From positions 1-9,986 of the forward strand of contig JANMAT010000166.1 of the NCBI GenBank assembly GCA_031359995.1: 9,986 bases of DNA. The letters are read 5' to 3'. Below, piece by piece: positions 6,609 to 9,986 of the stretch. The position numbers and the translations under genes were made by a program. This stretch comes from JANMAT01 sp031359995 (GTDB lineage Bacteria > Actinomycetota > Acidimicrobiia > Acidimicrobiales > Ilumatobacteraceae). Position 1 is the stretch's first letter. The number at the start of each line of letters is the position of its first letter. The notes beneath the pieces are model-generated. The model was not told where the DNA came from. It made no database searches and saw nothing but the letters and a program-made list of their open reading frames with translations.

Positions 6609-7238
6609 GTGTATGCCCCGACCATGACGCTGAATGGTCGCCGGGGTGAGTACCGCCATTGGGTCGGAGTCCTCAACCAGGGTCCGTTGGTGTCGGCGAC
6701 GAACGTGTTCCGGCTCGAGCACACGTTGGCGACTCGGCCGTCGACCGCTGCTGCGCAGGGTGTTCACCTCGGCGTCGGTGATGCCGCACCTGAGTTCGAG
6801 GTGCAGCGCACGGACGGGCAGCGGATCCGCCTGTCGGAACTTCGCGGCAAACCGGTGATCCTGCGTCTGACGCGGGCGGTAACCGGTGGGATCATTTGAC
6901 CGCTGTGCATCCCGGGCCTGGATGACCTGATCCGCACCAACCAGGAGTTCGACGCACGCGGCGTCGAGTTGATGGTGATCCTGCCACTGCCGTTGGCGCA
7001 GTGCCACGAGATCGTGGAGAGCCTCGGGTTGAACTACCCGTTGTACTCCGACCCGCAATGGCGGGTACTCGAGGCCTACGGCACCGGGCACATCCTGTAC
7101 GCGCCCAAGCAGTCGTGGGTCGGGATCGACTCGGATGGCACGGTGCGCTACGTGTGGCGGCAGGGTGCCGACCAGAGCATCCAGCCCGTGCCCCTCGCGC
7201 TGGAGGCGCTCGATGAGTTCCAGGCGGTCCGGTCGTAG
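6609..7238 (+). CDS. AhpC/TSA peroxiredoxin-like selenoprotein (in-frame TGA = selenocysteine)
   Basis: Reading the TGA at 6897-6899 as selenocysteine gives 209 residues with Sec97. From about residue 55 the protein is a typical redoxin: VGDAAPEFEVQRTDGQRIRL, then SELRGKPVILRLTRAVTGGII, then U-PLCIPGLDDL. Further on come ARGVELMVI, YPLYSDPQWRVLEAYGTGHI and LYAPKQSWVGIDSDGTVRY. Sec97 and Cys100 make a U-x-x-C pair in the position of the peroxidatic cysteine motif. The residues after the TGA are those expected of the same family in the same frame, so a pseudogene is unlikely. The inferred role is reduction of peroxides or a related thiol redox reaction in the cytoplasm, with a reductant that is not visible here. 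GTG 6609 is chosen for its GGAG eight bases upstream; ATG 6624 is possible. The next gene starts five bases after the stop, suggesting an operon. Confidence 0.82.
6897..6899 (+). other. In-frame TGA predicted to encode selenocysteine (Sec97)
   Basis: The codon sits at the first position of a C-x-x-C-like redox motif (GII-U-PLC). It is followed by 112 in-frame residues that complete the redoxin domain before a TAG. Confidence 0.82.
6905..6926 (+). promoter_or_regulatory. Candidate bacterial SECIS hairpin
   Basis: CATCC (6908-6912) pairs with GGATG (6920-6924) around the loop CGGGCCT. Beyond a bulged G at 6907, two more pairs extend the stem (T6906-A6925, G6905-C6926). The loop starts 17 nt into the stretch counted from the T of TGA, within the usual bacterial range. 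The loop again begins CGGG, as in the hairpin of the upstream selenoprotein gene. Confidence 0.58.
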
Positions 7239-7243
7239 CCACG

Positions 7244-7984
7244 TTGCCGACTCCTTTCGCTGATTTCCGGGTCGGCGACCGCGTGTACTGCCTGGCATGG
7301 ATCGGGCAGGCCTTTGACGTGGTCGCCATCAACGACGACGCCGAGGCCATCACCATCCAGACCGGGGCGGGCGCACCCACGGTGGGGCACATCGATATCT
7401 TCCCCGAGACCCAGTTCATGCTGACCCACGAGACATGGGACCAGATCTGGTACTGGCCCGACCGTGCCGGCGACCACTACCTCGACATCTTCGACCGATT
7501 CGCCGACAGCCACGCGGTCGGTGACGTCGTTCCGGGCTACATCGCCGGCGACGGGCTCAATGCTGCCGCAAATCAGATGACCGTCCAGATCGATCCGACC
7601 ACGGCGATGATGTTCAAGATTGAAGAGATCAACATTCCCTGGGGGCGGGTGCGAGTGCATCCGGTCGCCGCAATCGGCTCCGCCGGTGCGTTGATCACCT
7701 CGCCCGATGCCGGACCCGGCGCCACCTGGCTGCGCAGCGGTCCACCGGTCCCCCTACGGCTCGAGATGCGCATGTACCGCTGGTGTCTGAGCTTCGGCGA
7801 GTTCGTCCTCAACGTCGAAGACCTCTACACCGGACACCTCACAACAACGGCACCGACCAACTCCACACGCGAAGCGACGACGAACGGACCCGCCCGAGAC
7901 CCTACGGCGCCGGCTCACCGTCACAAGGGATCCGATGCTAGACATCGACCTCATCGCGCGGCACTGCTCGATCGAGGAGCCTGA
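7244..7984 (+). CDS. Hypothetical protein, probably co-transcribed with the peroxiredoxin-like gene
   Basis: A 246-residue protein that I do not recognise. It begins PTPFADFRVGDRVYCLAWIGQ. The central part is rich in acidic and aromatic residues (HETWDQIWYWPDRAGDHY). Later come IEEINIPWGRVRVHPVAA and the strand-like LRLEMRMYRWCLSFGEFVL. There is no signal peptide or membrane helix. The last 45 residues (TTTAPTNSTREATTNGPARD and onward) are low-complexity and probably disordered. The only plausible start at the 5' end is TTG 7244, five bases after the upstream stop, with no Shine-Dalgarno, which suggests translational coupling. An in-frame TGA at 7214-7216 rules out an earlier start, and GTG 7283 is an alternative. 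Its stop is six bases before the PHA synthase start, so it bridges the redox and PHA genes. Confidence 0.6.
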   Translation: MPTPFADFRVGDRVYCLAWIGQAFDVVAINDDAEAITIQTGAGAPTVGHIDIFPETQFMLTHETWDQIWYWPDRAGDHYLDIFDRFADSHAVGDVVPGYIAGDGLNAAANQMTVQIDPTTAMMFKIEEINIPWGRVRVHPVAAIGSAGALITSPDAGPGATWLRSGPPVPLRLEMRMYRWCLSFGEFVLNVEDLYTGHLTTTAPTNSTREATTNGPARDPTAPAHRHKGSDARHRPHRAALLDRGA

Positions 7985-7994
7985 TCTCAAATGA
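7935..7994 (+). CDS. 19-residue ORF overlapping the PHA synthase start (possible leader peptide)
   Basis: ATG 7935 begins a 19-codon frame (MLDIDLIARHCSIEEPDLK) whose TGA overlaps the ATG of the next gene as ATGA. It has AAGGGA about four bases upstream. It overlaps the end of the hypothetical gene in another frame. The arrangement is that of a translationally coupled leader, but it could also be chance or the remnant of a lost gene. No function is assigned. Confidence 0.35.
   Translation: MLDIDLIARHCSIEEPDLK
7974..7979 (+). promoter_or_regulatory. Shine-Dalgarno of the PHA synthase gene
   Basis: GAGGAG, eleven bases before ATG 7991. The spacing is longer than ideal, so initiation may rely partly on coupling to the short overlapping ORF. 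Confidence 0.5.
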
Positions 7995-9664
7995 CCGCGG
8001 CCGGCCCTGACGACCTTCAACCCACCGATGCGATCCGCGGTGCCAACCCCTTCATCGGGCTCACACCGCGACAAATGGCCGCGGCTTCCGGCCGATTCGC
8101 GGCCGCGGCCGCTCGGCACCCGACGATGGTGGCGTCCGAGCTCGCGAACCTGACCGCTGAGCAGCTGCGAATCCTCGTCGGTGCCGGCGGCACCGAGATC
8201 GGCAAGGACAAGCGCTTCAGCGACCCGGCATGGCAACACCCCCTGTGGAACCGATTGGCGTTGCTCTACCTTGCGGGCGCCGAGTCACTGGTGCGGGTGG
8301 TCGACAACGTCGGCCTCGACGAGAAGAGTGCCCTACGGGCGAGGTTCGCGATGATGCAGGTGAGTGCGGCGTCAGCGCCGACGAACACGCTTCTCGGCAA
8401 TCCGGCCGCACTCAAGCGGGCAGCAGCAACCAGGGGGCGCTCGCTCGTCGACGGTGTGCGACACCTCGCCCACGACGTGCGTCACAACGGCGCCATGCCC
8501 TCCCAGGTCGACACCCGACCCTTCACTGTTGGTGAGAACCTCGCATGCACGCCCGGGTCGGTCGTGCACCGGTCCGAGCTGTGCGAGCTGATCCAGTACG
8601 AGCCGACGACACCGAGGGTGCGCTCACGGCCGATGGTGATCGTCCCGCCGCAAGTCAACAAGTACTACTTCCTCGACCTCGCCCCCGGTCGCAGCTTCGT
8701 GGAGCATGCCGTCGCACAAGGCATGCAGGTGTTCATGGTCTCGTGGCGCAACCCGACGGCTGCGCAGCGCGACTGGTCGATCGACACCTACCTGACCGGC
8801 CTGCTCGACGTGTTCGGCGTGGTGCGCTCCATCACCCGCAGCGAGGACGTCAACGCAACTGCATTCTGCGCCGGTGGCATGACGCTGCTGATGCTGCTCT
8901 CGCACCTCTCGTCGACCGGACAGAGCGATCTGGTCAATGCCGTCACGCTCGGCGTGACGGGCGTGGACACGGCGGTCGAGAGCGCGGTCAACATGTTCGC
9001 CAGCCGCCGCGCCGTGGAAGCGTCCATCTCGCGTTCCCGCAAGAAGGGGGTGCTCGAGGGCCGGTCGCTGGCGGGTGTGTTCGCATGGGTCCGCCCGAAC
9101 GACCTCGTGTGGAACTACGTGGTCAACAACTACCTGCTCGGGCTGAATCCGCCCGCGTTCGATGTGCTCGCTTGGAACAGCGACTCGACGAACCTGCCGG
9201 CAGCGTTCCACGCCGAGTTCATCGACCTGTTCGTCGCGAACGGGCTGCGCAACGCGGGATCGACCGTCGCCCTCGGGACGCCGGTCGATCTCGCAACGGT
9301 GAAGAACGACATGTACGTCGTCGGGGCGATGACCGACCACCTCGTGCCCTGGACGTCGACGTACGCCGCGACGCAAGCCACGTCCGGCGAGCATCGCTTC
9401 GTGCTGTCCAACAGCGGTCACATCCAGGCGCTCGTCAATCCCACCGACAATCCGAAGGCCAGCTTCCTGGCCGCCGACTCGTACCCGCAGGATCCGAACG
9501 AATGGCTCGCGCTGGCGCGCAAGGAAGCAGGCTCGTGGTGGACGGACTGGGCGGCTTGGGCACTCGCGCGGTCGGGCAGGGAGCGAGCGGCACCGAAGGC
9601 GCTTGGCAACTCCGCACATCCGGCGACGGAAGCAGCACCAGGCCGTTACGTGCATCAGCGTTAG
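7991..9664 (+). CDS. phaC: Poly(3-hydroxyalkanoate) synthase, class I/II-like
   Basis: A 557-residue polymerase that joins hydroxyacyl-CoA units into PHA granules at the granule surface. The lipase-like box is AFCAGG with nucleophile Cys293. The general acid/base residues are Asp449 in GAMTDHLVPW and His477 in NSGHIQALVNP. The Asp-His spacing of 28 residues equals that of the Ralstonia (Cupriavidus) enzyme, and the Cys-Asp distance is similar. Other family signatures are FSDPAWQHPLWNRL near 76, VIVPPQVNKYYFLDL near 217, VSWRNP near 250 and WNSDSTNLP near 395. Length and the N-terminal domain fit class I/II, so no PhaE or PhaR subunit is needed. The box has Ala in place of the usual first Gly of GxCxGG. 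The gene is followed 35 bases later by an alpha/beta hydrolase of the PHA depolymerase type. Confidence 0.9.
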   Translation: MTAAGPDDLQPTDAIRGANPFIGLTPRQMAAASGRFAAAAARHPTMVASELANLTAEQLRILVGAGGTEIGKDKRFSDPAWQHPLWNRLALLYLAGAESLVRVVDNVGLDEKSALRARFAMMQVSAASAPTNTLLGNPAALKRAAATRGRSLVDGVRHLAHDVRHNGAMPSQVDTRPFTVGENLACTPGSVVHRSELCELIQYEPTTPRVRSRPMVIVPPQVNKYYFLDLAPGRSFVEHAVAQGMQVFMVSWRNPTAAQRDWSIDTYLTGLLDVFGVVRSITRSEDVNATAFCAGGMTLLMLLSHLSSTGQSDLVNAVTLGVTGVDTAVESAVNMFASRRAVEASISRSRKKGVLEGRSLAGVFAWVRPNDLVWNYVVNNYLLGLNPPAFDVLAWNSDSTNLPAAFHAEFIDLFVANGLRNAGSTVALGTPVDLATVKNDMYVVGAMTDHLVPWTSTYAATQATSGEHRFVLSNSGHIQALVNPTDNPKASFLAADSYPQDPNEWLALARKEAGSWWTDWAAWALARSGRERAAPKALGNSAHPATEAAPGRYVHQR

Positions 9665-9699
9665 ATCCTGTCCCGGAACGTCAGAAGTCGGTCCACCGC

Positions 9700-9986
9700 G
9701 TGAGCTGGAGCTGGCGTTCGACTGAGGCGTTCTACGTCGAAGTGTCCGGCATCCGGATCAGAGTCCGCGTCTGCGGCCACGGACCGCCACTGCTCCTGGT
9801 GATGGGCATCGGCGCGAACCTGGACATGTGGCAGCCGCTCGTCTCCGAGCTGGGTGAGCGACAGCTCGTGGCGTTCGATGCGCCCGGCGCCGGCGGCTCG
9901 GGAAACGCACGGTTCCCGATGACGATGGGGCAGCACGCCGAGCTGGTCGGCAAGCTCCTCGATCGGCTGGGGTATCCCCGAGTCGA
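9700..9986 (+). CDS. Alpha/beta hydrolase, probable intracellular PHA depolymerase (N-terminal part, cut by window edge)
   Basis: The first 95 residues are visible from GTG 9700. The text VSGIRIRVRVCGHGPPLLLV, then MGIGANLDMWQPLV and VAFDAPGAGGSG, matches alpha/beta hydrolases. It comes closest to the poly(3-hydroxyalkanoate) depolymerases of phaC clusters, which share the oxyanion-hole region xNGIGAN and the FDxPGxGGS loop. The Ser of the GxSxG elbow would lie beyond the window. The position 35 bases after phaC suggests an operon for storage and mobilisation of polyester. The start has no clear Shine-Dalgarno and no better in-frame candidate is seen. A different alpha/beta hydrolase activity remains possible. 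Confidence 0.7.
   Translation, partial: MSWSWRSTEAFYVEVSGIRIRVRVCGHGPPLLLVMGIGANLDMWQPLVSELGERQLVAFDAPGAGGSGNARFPMTMGQHAELVGKLLDRLGYPRV

Noticed and set aside
5415..6899. Treating the two in-frame TGA codons as true stops, nonsense mutations or sequencing errors
   Set aside because: Both fall on redox-cysteine positions of different redoxin families, the frame and homology continue after each, and each is followed by a SECIS-like hairpin.

Overview
This is a high-GC window with many GTG starts. It holds an ISKra4-type transposase end, lipid and polyhydroxyalkanoate (PHA) genes, and SCO6745-type proteins. Together these suggest a Gram-positive, high-GC actinomycete-like bacterium, possibly an environmental or uncultured lineage. 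That placement is inferred from gene content; there is no rRNA or tRNA in the window.

Layout. Bases 1-252 are the C-terminal end of an ISKra4-family transposase. After a gene-free spacer come two tandem plus-strand genes of the SCO6745 family (548-1543 and 1631-2578), which are clear paralogues. From about 2790 to 4010 the minus strand carries gene debris: a short-chain dehydrogenase pseudogene that appears to join an N-terminal part directly to a C-terminal tail, and a central fragment of an acyl-CoA dehydrogenase. A small lipocalin-like gene (4139-4534, +) follows, then about 550 bases with no confident gene.

The most interesting part is 5088-7238. Two neighbouring plus-strand genes each contain one in-frame TGA, at the place where thioredoxin-fold oxidoreductases carry their catalytic cysteine. 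The first is a TlpA/ResA-like protein with a TPR-like tail (motif WAPY-U-GCR, 375 aa if TGA is selenocysteine). The second is an AhpC/TSA peroxiredoxin-like protein (motif GII-U-PLC, 209 aa). Homology to the family continues in the same frame past each TGA. Each TGA is followed, 15-25 nt downstream, by a hairpin whose apical loop begins CGGG, as expected of a bacterial SECIS element. I read both as selenoproteins, probably a paired thiol/selenol redox module.

Just downstream, five bases after the peroxiredoxin-like stop, comes a gene of unknown function (7244-7984). Then comes a PHA synthase gene (7991-9664) with an intact Cys-Asp-His triad; a 19-codon ORF overlaps its start codon as ATGA. 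The window ends inside an alpha/beta hydrolase gene resembling intracellular PHA depolymerases. The right end is therefore a PHA storage and mobilisation locus next to the redox genes.
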